DNA from: Microvirga terrae | Lineage (GTDB): Bacteria; Pseudomonadota; Alphaproteobacteria; Rhizobiales; Beijerinckiaceae | Direction: 5' to 3' | Assembly (NCBI RefSeq): GCF_013307435.2 | Contig: NZ_CP102845.1 | Location: 868,001-932,000, forward strand | Length of the DNA stretch: 64,000 nt | In this document: in pieces, positions 40,088-48,931 of the stretch | How the letters are laid out: each line of letters starts with the position of its first letter | Position numbering within the stretch: position 1 is the stretch's first letter | The notes under the pieces: model-generated | Database searches by the model: none | Told to the model about the DNA's origin: nothing | What the model saw: only the letters and a program-made list of their open reading frames with translations | Position numbers and translations under genes: made by a program

Positions 40088-41974
40088 TCACATCTCGGGC
40101 GGAGCCGCCATGGACGTGAGAAGCGTCTGCGACGCCAGCCGGATCGGCGCGTTCGTCGCGCCGTAGCCCTGGTAGCCGCGCCGTTCGACGATCTCGAAGA
40201 AGAACCCGCCCTCGAGGGTTCCGGTATAGACCTGGAAGTATTCGGCCGCGCCCTCCCGGTCATACAGGATGTGGCAGGCGCGCAGCCGCGCGACCTCGTC
40301 CGCGGAGAGGTCCGTTCTCACCTCGAGATCGTCATAATAGTTGTCCGGAATGGGCAGGAGATCGACGCCGTTCGCCCTGAGTTGCTCGACCGTCGCGAAG
40401 ATGTCGTCGGTCGACAGGGCGATGTGCTGGACGCCCGATCCGAAGAGATCGTTCAGGAAACGGGACGACAGCGTGCGCTGGCTCTGGGATGCGTTGAGGA
40501 TGAACCGCAGCGCGCCGTCGGCGGTCTCGATGGCTTGGCTCTGCACCACGCCGCCGGGATCGATCACCGCCTGAACGGGCGTTTTCCGCACCTCCAGCAG
40601 GGAGGTGTAGAACAACAGCCACGTCAGCACCTCCTCGTAATGCATCGATTGCGACACGTGGTCGACCGCCTTTAGGCCAGCTCCTGCGGCGTCATCGGTG
40701 TCGACGGCCTGGAAATCCACATCCCAGAGCCGGTCGAGACCGGTCTTGTTGTCGACGAAATACAGAAGGCTTCCGCCGAGGCCGCGCACGGCCGGGATGG
40801 TCATCTCGCCCGGACCGACCGGCTGCTGGAACGGCTGATCCAGCAGGGCGACCGCCCGGTCGACCGCCCCCGGAGCGTCGTCGACGCGCAGGGCCAGGGC
40901 GCAGACGGCGGTGCCGTGCGTGATGTTGAAGGAATGGGCGAAGCCCTCCTTGTCCGCATTGACCACGATGTTGATCCCGCCCTGTCGCCATCGCGTCACG
41001 GCCTTGGAGCGGTGGATGCCGGCCTTCCGGAAGCCGAGCCGGCCCAAGGTGCGCTCGAACTCCACCGCACCCCGTTCGTCGATGGCGAACTCGACGAACT
41101 CCACCCCGGAGCAGATGGCCTTCGGCGGCAGCGCCGGCAGATCCGGGGAGGCGGTGCCCGTGCGCCGGCGCAGCTCGTCGAGCATGACGATCAGGGACCT
41201 GTGCCCGTCGACCGCGACGCTGCGCGCCGAGCCCGCCCGGAACCGGTCGTTGAAGATCTCCAGGGACAGGAGCCCATTGAAGCCGGTCGCGTTCAGCGCG
41301 AGCATGAACTCGTCGACAAGCAGGTCGCCCTGTCCGGGGAAGCACCGGTAATGCCGGCTCCAGGACAGGTAATCCATGGCGAGCCTCGGCGCATCGGCCA
41401 TCTGCACCAGGAAGATCTTGTCGGCCGGAATGGACCGGATCGCCGCGAGGTCCGTCCCTCGCGCGAGGATATGGAAGGAATCCAGCACGAGCCCGACCGC
41501 AGGATGATCGGCCCGGCGGACCACCTCCCAGGCGTCGCGGTAATCATGGATGTGGCGCCCCCAGGAGAGCGCTTCGAACGCGACGCGCACGCCGCGCTTT
41601 TCCGCCCGTTCGCCGAGTTCCCGGAAATCGGCGGCCGCCCGCTCGATCCCGCCGAGGGAATCCGGAGAGACGTTGCTGCACACCATGAGGAGATCGCAGC
41701 CGAGCTCCTGCATCACGTCGAACTTGCGCTCGGCCCGGGCGAAGACCTTGGAGCGCTGCGGCTCGGGCATGCCTTCGAAGTCGCGGAACGGCTGGAACGT
41801 GATCGTCTCGAGCCCATGGCCCTCGACCATGCGCCGCACATCGGCCGGTGTGCCGTTGAAGGACAAGAGATCGTTCTCGAAGATCTCCACGCCCTTGAAC
41901 CGTGCGGCCGCGATGGCCTCGATCTTTTCGCTGAGGGTCCCGCTCAGGCAAACGGTGGCGATGGCTGTGCGCAT
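40088..41974 (-). CDS. quiC: 3-dehydroshikimate dehydratase, QuiC-type TIM barrel-HPPD fusion
   Basis: The 628-residue protein matches QuiC1 in length and layout. An N-terminal xylose-isomerase-like TIM barrel (about 1-285) has metal ligands in VAFEALSWG, GLVLDSFH, FLVQMADAP and LLSLEIFND. A C-terminal 4-hydroxyphenylpyruvate-dioxygenase-like VOC region (about 300-620) has NITHGTAV, VQHIALSTDD and GFFFEIVER. The first domain dehydrates 3-dehydroshikimate to protocatechuate; the second is usually non-catalytic or structural. The start at 41974 gives MRTAIATVCLSG; the longer frame is nonsense. Quinate/shikimate genes AroQ, AroE and a TRAP importer are nearby. Confidence 0.9.
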   Translation of the reverse strand: MRTAIATVCLSGTLSEKIEAIAAARFKGVEIFENDLLSFNGTPADVRRMVEGHGLETITFQPFRDFEGMPEPQRSKVFARAERKFDVMQELGCDLLMVCSNVSPDSLGGIERAAADFRELGERAEKRGVRVAFEALSWGRHIHDYRDAWEVVRRADHPAVGLVLDSFHILARGTDLAAIRSIPADKIFLVQMADAPRLAMDYLSWSRHYRCFPGQGDLLVDEFMLALNATGFNGLLSLEIFNDRFRAGSARSVAVDGHRSLIVMLDELRRRTGTASPDLPALPPKAICSGVEFVEFAIDERGAVEFERTLGRLGFRKAGIHRSKAVTRWRQGGINIVVNADKEGFAHSFNITHGTAVCALALRVDDAPGAVDRAVALLDQPFQQPVGPGEMTIPAVRGLGGSLLYFVDNKTGLDRLWDVDFQAVDTDDAAGAGLKAVDHVSQSMHYEEVLTWLLFYTSLLEVRKTPVQAVIDPGGVVQSQAIETADGALRFILNASQSQRTLSSRFLNDLFGSGVQHIALSTDDIFATVEQLRANGVDLLPIPDNYYDDLEVRTDLSADEVARLRACHILYDREGAAEYFQVYTGTLEGGFFFEIVERRGYQGYGATNAPIRLASQTLLTSMAAPPEM

Positions 41975-42036
41975 GCTCCTCGTCCATGTCCTCTCGGGGC
42001 CGGGAGCAGGGCTGATCCCGCCGGCCGCGTCCGATG

Positions 42037-42717
42037 TCATCTGATGGTGCCGGTGGCGAGGGCGTGTTCGACGCCGCCGGCGACGTGTTGCGTGAGGACT
42101 TCGCAGGCCCGCTTCGCGTCCCGCTTCAGGGCGCATTCCATGAGTTGTGCATGCTCCCGTTCCGCGATGTCGCCGCGATAGCTCAAGGCGATCATCTGAT
42201 AGCGAAGGTACTTGTCGAAGACGGCCGCATGGGTGTCGATCAGCATCTTCGATCCGCAGGCCGAGATCAGCGCCTGGTGGAACTGCCAGTCGTACCGCTT
42301 CCACTCCTCGGAATGCGTTCTGTCGCCATGAGCCATCCGCTCCTCCATGCGGGCCAGCCGGTGATGGGCGGCGACGACCCGGCCTTCCCACTCCATGTCG
42401 CCGGCCCGGAACGACTGCTCCAGGGCCCGACATTCGAGGAGCTGGCGCAGGGCAGCGATCTCCCGCAGGTTCGCGATCGACACGGGCGCGACCTCGAATC
42501 CCTTCTGGCCTTCGGCGACCACCAGACGTTCCGATTGGAGCCGGTTCAGAATTTCCCGGAGCGTGCTGATGCTGGCACCGTAATCGGCCTTCAGCCCGTC
42601 GAGCCTCAGCTTCTTGCCGGGCGGAAGGCGACCGAACACGATGTCGGCGCGGACCTTCTGGTAGGCGGTTTCTCCAACTGTCGAAGGCTGTGGAGTTTCC
42701 TGTCCGTGATCTGTCAT
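42037..42717 (-). CDS. GntR-family FCD regulator, second of a tandem pair
   Basis: The 226-residue protein has a winged helix (about 18-82; GRLPPGKKLRLDGLKADYGA, STLREILNRLQSERLVVAEG) and an FCD domain (DWQFHQALISACG, EREHAQLMECAL). It is clearly paralogous to the gene just upstream and overlaps it by ATGA. It lies 62 bp before quiC on the same strand and likely shares its transcript. It may regulate the quinate/shikimate genes. Confidence 0.87.
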   Translation of the reverse strand: MTDHGQETPQPSTVGETAYQKVRADIVFGRLPPGKKLRLDGLKADYGASISTLREILNRLQSERLVVAEGQKGFEVAPVSIANLREIAALRQLLECRALEQSFRAGDMEWEGRVVAAHHRLARMEERMAHGDRTHSEEWKRYDWQFHQALISACGSKMLIDTHAAVFDKYLRYQMIALSYRGDIAEREHAQLMECALKRDAKRACEVLTQHVAGGVEHALATGTIR

Positions 42718-43382
42718 TTCAAGGCCCCGCTCTCCAGGGTGAAGGCCACGCATCCGTTCACATGCCCGGTCAGTACCTGGCAGGCCCGGTCCGCATCGCG
42801 TGCAAGGGCGCAGTCGAGCAACGCCTTGTGTTCCTTGGCGGCAATCTCACCACGGAACACGACCGCTACCATCTGGTACCGGAGATACTGGTCGAAAACG
42901 CCGCCATAGAGATCAAGCAGGGTCTGAGAAGCGCAGGCCCCAATGAGAGATTGGTGGAACTCCCTATCATATCGTTTCCAGAGCTCCGTGCCGCCCTGAT
43001 CCCCGGCCAGCATCCGCCGCTCCAGGGAAGCGAGCTTGTGATGGGCGGCGACGACGCGACTCTCCCATTCCAGGTCGCCGGCCGCAAAGGACAGAGGCAG
43101 CGCATAGGTTTCAAGGAGAAGCCGCATCGCCGCGACATCCTCGAAACCTTGAGGGGAGACCGGAGCGACCCGAAAGCCGCGCTGGCCTTCGGCGATGACA
43201 AGCCCCTCGGACGACAAGCGACTGAGAATCTCGCGCAGGGTGCTGACTCCCGCCCCGTACAGGCTCGAAAGCCGGTCCAGCCGCAGCTTGGTTCCAGGGG
43301 AGAGGCGCCCGAAAATAATATCGTCCCGGATTCGGGTATGGGCTTGGTCGGCAATAGACGTTGCCACCAGTTCAATGCTCAT
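42714..43382 (-). CDS. GntR-family FCD regulator, first of a tandem pair
   Basis: The 222-residue protein has a winged helix (about 15-80; GRLSPGTKLRLDRLSSLYGA, STLREILSRLSSEGLVIAEG) and an FCD domain (DREFHQSLIGACA, AKEHKALLDCAL). Over the 62-residue DNA-binding stretch 42 positions match the downstream paralogue by hand alignment. It is divergent from the TRAP-AroQ-AroE operon across 188 bp and is the obvious candidate for its control. Confidence 0.87.
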   Translation of the reverse strand: MSIELVATSIADQAHTRIRDDIIFGRLSPGTKLRLDRLSSLYGAGVSTLREILSRLSSEGLVIAEGQRGFRVAPVSPQGFEDVAAMRLLLETYALPLSFAAGDLEWESRVVAAHHKLASLERRMLAGDQGGTELWKRYDREFHQSLIGACASQTLLDLYGGVFDQYLRYQMVAVVFRGEIAAKEHKALLDCALARDADRACQVLTGHVNGCVAFTLESGALK

Positions 43383-43481
43383 TCAGCCACTTCCCCATGA
43401 TCGAGCCTGAGCTTCCTCCGACAGTGCCGCGTTCTACATGCATTCGAAAATAACTGCTGAAATCCAGATTATCAGAGATTT

Positions 43482-43491
43482 TCGATATCGA
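43482..43491. promoter_or_regulatory. Short palindrome in the gntR/TRAP divergent region
   Basis: TCGATATCGA is a 10-bp palindrome in the AT-rich middle of the 188-bp divergent intergenic region. It is a modest operator candidate. A lone ACTAATGC half-site like that in the 33851 operator occurs near 43539. Confidence 0.3.
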
Positions 43492-43570
43492 CTATTGATT
43501 CTTGGTTTCTCAAAGCAGATAGTACGGCAAAGACGCAGACTAATGCGCAACACGAAGAGGAGAGGGAACT

Positions 43571-44563
43571 ATGACATTCACGACCAATCGTCGCTTCCTG
43601 GTGGGTGCGTGTGCGGCCCTTTTGGCTTGCGGCATGAGCGGCAGCACCCAGGCTCAGGCCCCGACTAATCTCAGATTCTCGGCGGTCTTCTCGGAGCAGG
43701 ATATCCGGGCCGAGATGATGAAGCGGTTCGGAGAAGAGATAAAAGCGCAGGGGTTTGCTCTCCAACCGTATTATGGTGGCACCCTGTTCAAGCAGGGAAC
43801 CGAACTCGTCGCGATGCAACGCGGCAACCTCGAGATGGGCAATATCGCCCCACAGGACATCTCCAACCAGATCCCGGCCTGGTCCATCGTGACATCCGCT
43901 TACCTCTTCCGCGACGCCGATCACTTGAAGAAGGTGTTCGCGAGCGATGTTGGCCAGCAGCTCAAAAAAATGGCCTCCGACCAGCTTGGTATTCACATCC
44001 TCGGCCCAACTTATTTCGGCGCCAGGCACGTGGGTCTCAAGCCAAGCAAGAAGATCAGCAAGCCTGAGGACCTTGCCGGCATCAAGCTTCGAATGCCTGG
44101 AGGCGATGCCTGGCAGTTCCTGGGTCAATCACTCGGTGCAAACCCGACGCCCATGGCCTATGCCGAAGTTTATACAGGGTTGCAGACCGGCGCCATCGAC
44201 GGTCAGGACAATCCGCTCCCGAACGTACAGAACATGAAGTTCTATGAGGTCATGTCTCAGGTCGCTCTGACCTCGCACCTTGTGGGGTTCGACGTTCTGG
44301 CCGTATCCAACAAGGTTTGGAATGCTATGTCGCCTGAAAAGCAGGCAGCCTTCCAGGCCGCTGCCGACAAGGCCATCGAATGGAGCACGCAGGAGCATCT
44401 GAAAAAGGAGGCTGAGCTCGCGACGTTCTTCAAGGAAAAGGGCTTGGATGTCTATACACCCGACCTGAAAGCCTTCCGCGAATATGCACAGAAGAAGTAC
44501 CTGGCGTCCGACCTGGCGAAGGGTTGGCAGCCTGGCATGCTCGACAAGATCAACGCGATGTAG
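43571..44563 (+). CDS. dctP: TRAP solute-binding protein, probable quinate/shikimate uptake
   Basis: The 330-residue DctP-family protein has a signal peptide (about 1-29, cleavage near TQA-Q) and family segments LEMGNIAPQDISNQIP, IKLRMPGGDAWQFLGQ (ligand-carboxylate Arg) and YAEVYTGLQTGAIDGQDNPL. It binds a carboxylate in the periplasm. Since aroQ, aroE and quiC share the locus, shikimate, quinate or dehydroshikimate is the likely ligand. GAGGAGAGGG gives a strong start. Confidence 0.88.
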   Translation: MTFTTNRRFLVGACAALLACGMSGSTQAQAPTNLRFSAVFSEQDIRAEMMKRFGEEIKAQGFALQPYYGGTLFKQGTELVAMQRGNLEMGNIAPQDISNQIPAWSIVTSAYLFRDADHLKKVFASDVGQQLKKMASDQLGIHILGPTYFGARHVGLKPSKKISKPEDLAGIKLRMPGGDAWQFLGQSLGANPTPMAYAEVYTGLQTGAIDGQDNPLPNVQNMKFYEVMSQVALTSHLVGFDVLAVSNKVWNAMSPEKQAAFQAAADKAIEWSTQEHLKKEAELATFFKEKGLDVYTPDLKAFREYAQKKYLASDLAKGWQPGMLDKINAM

Positions 44564-44571
44564 CGAGAACC

Positions 44572-44606
44572 TGCAGTCGTCGGTGCGCAATCGTCCGGCG
44601 ACTGCA
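44572..44606 (+). terminator. Long stem-loop after the second dctP gene
   Basis: TGCAGTCGTCGG (44572-44583) pairs with CCGGCGACTGCA (44595-44606) over 12 bp with one G-U. It starts eight bases after the dctP stop and lacks a T-run. It probably protects the binding-protein mRNA or attenuates the permease genes. Confidence 0.65.
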
Positions 44607-44649
44607 CTTCCCCATCGGCTCGGTGCCTCCTTAGGAAGCGGTGGCTTTC

Positions 44650-45168
44650 ATGACTTTATCCTTGCGATTGCTTGGTGCCTGGCTCGCTCGCCGTGCCGAG
44701 AATGTGGCGGCCGCTATGCTGGGTGCGATGTTCCTGGCCTTTCTATTGCAGATCGCATTCCGGTATCTCCTCGGCCTCCCGATCGGATGGACCCATGAGA
44801 TCAGTGTCGTCCTCTGGATCTGGCTCGTCCTCTGGGGGGCCTCGTTCGTCGTCACCGAACGCGAGGAAATCCGGTTCGATATCATCTACGGTGCAGTCGG
44901 TCCCCAGGCCCGCAGGGTCATGTGCGTCATCACCGCCATAGCGCTCATCGCACTGTATCTCATCTCGCTCCCGGCAGTTTTCGACTATGTCACCTTCATG
45001 AAGGTAGAAAAGACCAGCTATCTCAAAATCCGGTTCGACTGGTTGTTTTCGATTTATCTCGTTTTCGTCGTTGCAACCATCATCCGCTACATCTGGCTTG
45101 CGTGGCAGGCACTGCGCGGCGTCGCGCCGGATGATTTTGATCCCACCAAGGCGAGTTCCGGCGTATGA
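44650..45168 (+). CDS. dctQ: TRAP transporter small permease (DctQ-type)
   Basis: The 172-residue protein has four membrane helices and the family stretch IAFRYLLGLPIGWTHEISVV with EREEIRFDIIYGAV in the following loop. ATG 44650 is preferred to the GTG at 44641 because AGGAAG would be only two bases from the latter. Its stop overlaps the large-permease start by ATGA. Confidence 0.88.
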   Translation: MTLSLRLLGAWLARRAENVAAAMLGAMFLAFLLQIAFRYLLGLPIGWTHEISVVLWIWLVLWGASFVVTEREEIRFDIIYGAVGPQARRVMCVITAIALIALYLISLPAVFDYVTFMKVEKTSYLKIRFDWLFSIYLVFVVATIIRYIWLAWQALRGVAPDDFDPTKASSGV

Positions 45169-46466
45169 ACCTGACCAGCCCCTTCTCGCTGTCGCTCGTC
45201 GCGATCACCGCTCTTGCATTTCTGGGGTTGCCGATCGGGCATTCGATGATTGCAGGGTCGATCTTGTATCTGCTCTTGGCCGGCCAGGACATGGGCACTG
45301 CTGCCGAGCAACTCCTCAACGGAATGTACTCCAACTACGTCATTCTCTCTGTTCCTTTATTCATCCTTGCCGCCGAGTTCATGAATATCGGCAGCATGAC
45401 CGACCGACTCATGGCCTTCTGCAATGCCCTCGTTGGCCGTTTCCGCGGCGGGCTTGCACAGGTCAACATTCTACAGAGCATCATCTTCGCCGGGATGTCG
45501 GGATCGGCCATCGCCGATGCTGCCGGCACGGGTCGCATGATGCAGGTCATGATGACCCGGGACGGGCGATACACGCCGAGCTATGCCGCCGCCGTAACGG
45601 CAGTATCCTCCGTCATCGGCCCCATCATCCCGCCGTCCATCCCGATGGTGCTGTATGCACTTGTTTCCGATGCCTCCATCGGATTTCTGTTCCTTGGTGG
45701 GGTCATCCCGGGATTACTCATGGCGCTGAGCCAGATGATCATTGTCGCCATCACGGCCCGCCGCAAGAACTTCCCGGTCGAAAAACCGGTCCCTCTGCGA
45801 AAAATTCCACGCATCACGTGGGAGGCACTTCCATCGCTCATGATGCCAGTCGTTCTCCTCGGCGGCATCTATAGCGGCGTCATGACGCCCACAGAGGCCG
45901 CCGCGGTCGCTGCAGCGTATGCCCTTCTCATCTCCGCCGGGCTCTACCGCAGCGTGAGTTGGCGCGATTTCTATCAGTCGCTTGCAGTCAGTGCGCGTAC
46001 CACGTCGTCGATCGGAATGCTGATCGCAGGCGCGCTCGTTTTCAATTACGTGGTCACTGTCGAAAATATTCCGGAAGGGGTGAAGGCGCTGCTGGCCGGG
46101 TGGGACCTCTCCCCGGTCGGATTCCTGATCTTCGTGAACATTCTTCTCCTGCTCCTCGGTTGCGTCCTGGAAGGAACCGCAATCCTGCTCATCGTGGTTC
46201 CGGTCTTCATTCCGACGGCTCAGGCTCTCGGCATCGACCTTGTCCATTTCGGGGTCGTGGTCGTCGTCAATATCATGATCGGGCTGATCACCCCGCCGTA
46301 CGGCTTGCTTCTCTTCATCATGGCGAACATATCAGGCGAGCCCCTGCGGGACATCGTTCGGGACACTCTGCCCTTTTTGTTCGCCATGATCGTCGCCCTG
46401 GCCATCCTGACATTCGTTCCTGAAACCGTGCTCTGGCTGCCGCGCCTGTTCGGCTACCAGGGATAA
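45165..46466 (+). CDS. dctM: TRAP transporter large permease (DctM-type)
   Basis: The 433-residue polytopic permease has the family landmarks VPLFILAAEFMNIGSMTDRL, IIFAGMSGSAIADAAGTGRM, IIPPSIPMVLYALV and MTPTEAAAVAAAYA. It forms the membrane unit with DctQ and takes the ligand from the DctP protein, driven by a sodium gradient. It is translationally coupled to dctQ, and aroQ follows 28 bp later. Confidence 0.92.
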   Translation: MNLTSPFSLSLVAITALAFLGLPIGHSMIAGSILYLLLAGQDMGTAAEQLLNGMYSNYVILSVPLFILAAEFMNIGSMTDRLMAFCNALVGRFRGGLAQVNILQSIIFAGMSGSAIADAAGTGRMMQVMMTRDGRYTPSYAAAVTAVSSVIGPIIPPSIPMVLYALVSDASIGFLFLGGVIPGLLMALSQMIIVAITARRKNFPVEKPVPLRKIPRITWEALPSLMMPVVLLGGIYSGVMTPTEAAAVAAAYALLISAGLYRSVSWRDFYQSLAVSARTTSSIGMLIAGALVFNYVVTVENIPEGVKALLAGWDLSPVGFLIFVNILLLLLGCVLEGTAILLIVVPVFIPTAQALGIDLVHFGVVVVVNIMIGLITPPYGLLLFIMANISGEPLRDIVRDTLPFLFAMIVALAILTFVPETVLWLPRLFGYQG

Positions 46467-46494
46467 GCCTGCTCCAATCGCGAGAAGCACCTCA

Positions 46495-46944
46495 ATGAGC
46501 AAGCCGATCTACATCCTCAATGGGCCCAATCTCAATCGTCTCGGAACGCGAGAACCGGAGATTTATGGGCGCACGACCTTGGATGGAGTCGAGGCCCTGT
46601 GCCGGGGCGCCGCAGGCGACCACCCGTTGGTGTTCCGACAGTCCAACCGGGAATATGAGCTTATCGAGTGGGTTCATGAAGCCATCGACGAGGGATGTGG
46701 GATCATCATCAATCCGGCGGCCTTCACTTTCACTTCCATGGCGATCATGGACGCCTTGAAGATGTTTCCGGGTCCGATTATCGAGCTTCATATCTCGAAC
46801 ATCCATCGGCGCGAACCGATCTATCACAAATCCTATGTTTCTCCGGTGGCGACCGCTGTTATTGCAGGCTTGGGCACTGACGGCTACCCGACGGCTGTGC
46901 GCTCCCTGCTCGCCATGATCTCGAAATCAACGAAGGCTGGTTGA
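46495..46944 (+). CDS. aroQ: Type II 3-dehydroquinate dehydratase homologue with altered active site
   Basis: The 149-residue protein is a full-length AroQ: YILNGPNLNRLGTREPEIYG with R19 and catalytic Y24, IINPAAFTFTS with N73, and ELHISNIHRRE with H99. Two substrate-binding residues conserved in characterised enzymes are replaced: the His of the THTS motif is F79, and the Arg normally three residues before the HSY/KSY motif is Y110. The enzyme would dehydrate 3-dehydroquinate to 3-dehydroshikimate in quinate catabolism, but the substitutions could shift its substrate. It lies between dctM and aroE. Confidence 0.85.
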   Translation: MSKPIYILNGPNLNRLGTREPEIYGRTTLDGVEALCRGAAGDHPLVFRQSNREYELIEWVHEAIDEGCGIIINPAAFTFTSMAIMDALKMFPGPIIELHISNIHRREPIYHKSYVSPVATAVIAGLGTDGYPTAVRSLLAMISKSTKAG

Positions 46945-46948
46945 GTTC

Positions 46949-47851
46949 ATGGAGAGCGAAGATCTGATGGAACTGAAGTCTCATGGTGATGAAGGCTTGG
47001 GCTCTTGGAAACGACCGTCTGTCCTTGCTGGCCTCGTAGGCACCGGTATTCAGGCGTCGCGAACACCCAGCTTGCACGAGCGGGAAGGGGCACGTCAGGG
47101 TTTTCGATACATTTACAAGCTGATTGATTTCGAAGCGCTCGGTCTAGACCATCATTCGCTTCCGGATATCGTGGCCGCTGCCGAACATTTCGGGTTTGCA
47201 GGACTCAACATCACCCATCCGTTCAAGCAGGCTGTAATCCCGCTGGTTGGCGAACTGGCACCCGACGCGGCGGCGCTCGGCGCCGTCAACACGGTTGTGC
47301 TGAAGGATGGGCATCGCATTGGGCACAATACTGACTGGTGGGGGTTCGCACAAAGCTTTCAGCGCGAACTGCCCGACGTCGAACGCGACCGAGTGGTTCA
47401 GTTCGGGGCCGGCGGAGCAGGGGCCGCCGTTGCCCACGCACTTCTGACACTGGGGACAGGTCAGGTAATCGTGATCGATACTGATAGGGCTAGGGCTGAT
47501 GTTCTCGCGGCAGATTTGTGCAACCGCTTCGGTCCTGAGCGCGCTTTTTCCGGCGTGTCTCCTGCGGAGGCGCTTGCGACTGCTCACGGCGTGGTGAACA
47601 CGACTCCGCTCGGCATGGCCAAGTATCCTGGCATGGCCTTCTCCGCGGACCTGCTGCATCGCGATTTATGGGTTTCCGACATTGTCTACTTTCCGCTGGA
47701 AACGGAATTGCTGCGGCAGGCCCGGGCGCGAGGCTGCCGCACCATGTCTGGTGGAGGAATGGCGGTCTTTCAAGCCGTTGGCGCTTTTCGCCTCTTCACC
47801 GGGATTGAACCGGACGCGACTCGAATGCTTCAGCATTTCAGCGAGATGTGA
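46949..47851 (+). CDS. aroE: Shikimate/quinate dehydrogenase, probably NAD-dependent
   Basis: The 300-residue protein has the shikimate-binding SRTPSLHE (S37/T39), catalytic Lys K93 in NITHPFKQAV and Asp D129 in HNTDWWGF. Its dinucleotide-binding loop is GAGGAG at 153-158. The second strand ends VIDTDRAR (D177/D179), and acidic residues there favour NAD+ over NADP+, unlike the biosynthetic enzyme's Asn-Arg-Thr. It would oxidise shikimate or quinate in catabolism. A roughly 25-residue N-terminal extension is unusual, and an internal ATG at 46967 is possible. Confidence 0.88.
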   Translation: MESEDLMELKSHGDEGLGSWKRPSVLAGLVGTGIQASRTPSLHEREGARQGFRYIYKLIDFEALGLDHHSLPDIVAAAEHFGFAGLNITHPFKQAVIPLVGELAPDAAALGAVNTVVLKDGHRIGHNTDWWGFAQSFQRELPDVERDRVVQFGAGGAGAAVAHALLTLGTGQVIVIDTDRARADVLAADLCNRFGPERAFSGVSPAEALATAHGVVNTTPLGMAKYPGMAFSADLLHRDLWVSDIVYFPLETELLRQARARGCRTMSGGGMAVFQAVGAFRLFTGIEPDATRMLQHFSEM

Positions 47852-47912
47852 GCCTCGATTGATCATTTCTCCCGGCACTGAGCAGACACGGCAGAAACGG
47901 TATGCGATTGGT

Positions 47913-48578
47913 TCAGGAGGCTAGCCGCTTCTGAGAAAGGTGATTGGATGCCACAAGAGCGGCTTCCACCCTGTTCCGGACATGCAGCTTTTGAAGAATG
48001 TTCGTCAGATGATGTTTGATGGTCTTCTCGCTCAATTCGAGTTTGCTGCCAATCTCCTTGTTGCTGCGGCCTTGAGCGAGAATCGACAAGATCTGCTGTT
48101 CGCGCGGTGTCAGGTGTGACAGATGACCTGATCCCGTTGCCTCGCTTGTCGCTTCAGGGCCAGTCCGCATGAGCAGCTTCGCCGCGAGACTTGGCGAGAT
48201 GAAGCACTGTCCTTGGCTCAGCGCCCGCACGGTTTCGGCCAACTCGCCGGCGCTGCTACCTTTCAGCAGGTAGCCCCGCACGCCACGCTTCAAAGCTGCG
48301 CGGATATGGTCCTCGGATGCCTCATCAGCAAGAATAAGGATCCGGATTGAGGGATGCTGCTGGAGGATCGACTCGACCGCTCCCATGCTGCAATCCAAAG
48401 TGCCGGCATCAACCACGATCACGTGCGGTTGAGACTTCTCCGCCAGGTCGATCGCGTCCCAAATCGAAGCCCCTTGGCCAACGACCTCTATGTCCTCCTG
48501 AGTGCGCAGCGCGAGGACTACACCATCCCGAAAGAGAGGGTGCTTGTCGATCACGCCCACCCGAATTCCTGCTGTCAT
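47913..48578 (-). CDS. NarL/FixJ-type response regulator
   Basis: The 221-residue protein has a receiver domain (about 5-120; VGVIDKHPLFRDGVV, phospho-acceptor D57 in VIVVDAGTL, Lys in GYLLKGSSAGEL) and a LuxR helix-turn-helix (about 150-215; LTPREQQILSILAQGRSNKE, LELSEKTIKHHLTNILQKLH). The start at 48578 has a G-rich site ahead; the longer frame upstream is nonsense. No histidine kinase is adjacent, so its partner is unlinked. It converges with aroE. Confidence 0.85.
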   Translation of the reverse strand: MTAGIRVGVIDKHPLFRDGVVLALRTQEDIEVVGQGASIWDAIDLAEKSQPHVIVVDAGTLDCSMGAVESILQQHPSIRILILADEASEDHIRAALKRGVRGYLLKGSSAGELAETVRALSQGQCFISPSLAAKLLMRTGPEATSEATGSGHLSHLTPREQQILSILAQGRSNKEIGSKLELSEKTIKHHLTNILQKLHVRNRVEAALVASNHLSQKRLAS

Positions 48579-48931
48579 TGGAGCCCCCCAGTTCCAATCT
48601 CGGTCGCCGTTTAGAGGTTCGGCGGATATTCTTGAGTTCAGTAGTCTACGTACAGAGCTCTTGCCTGTATTTAGGATATCGATCTTAGATCGGACGTAGC
48701 AATATCTACGAAGTGCGAGTGTGCCTTCTTCCAGGCGCTTCAGTGTTATCTCCAAAGGGGTAGGGGCCGTGTCTCCATCGACCGCGCAGCACCTCCGTCC
48801 CTTGTAAGAAGCCGAGGTTAAGGATGAGCGCTTGGGGAGCAAATCTCAGGGCGCGATCATCGGCGTGTGAGCGCCAAGCGCCTGAAATCGGCAGATCGGC
48901 CTGGAGAAGCCGTCTCTGGAGAGATTGGCAC
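48579..48931. other. Intergenic region upstream of the NarL-type regulator
   Basis: About 350 bp with no supported gene. The part nearest the regulator is more AT-rich than its surroundings and has a CGATC-N3-GATCG inverted repeat near 48679, which may belong to its promoter. The frames crossing the region are short and lack start sites. Confidence 0.4.

Noticed and set aside
40916..42181. A 421-codon plus-strand frame opposite quiC
   Set aside because: Antisense shadow of the QuiC coding region; the quiC frame keeps all expected metal ligands.
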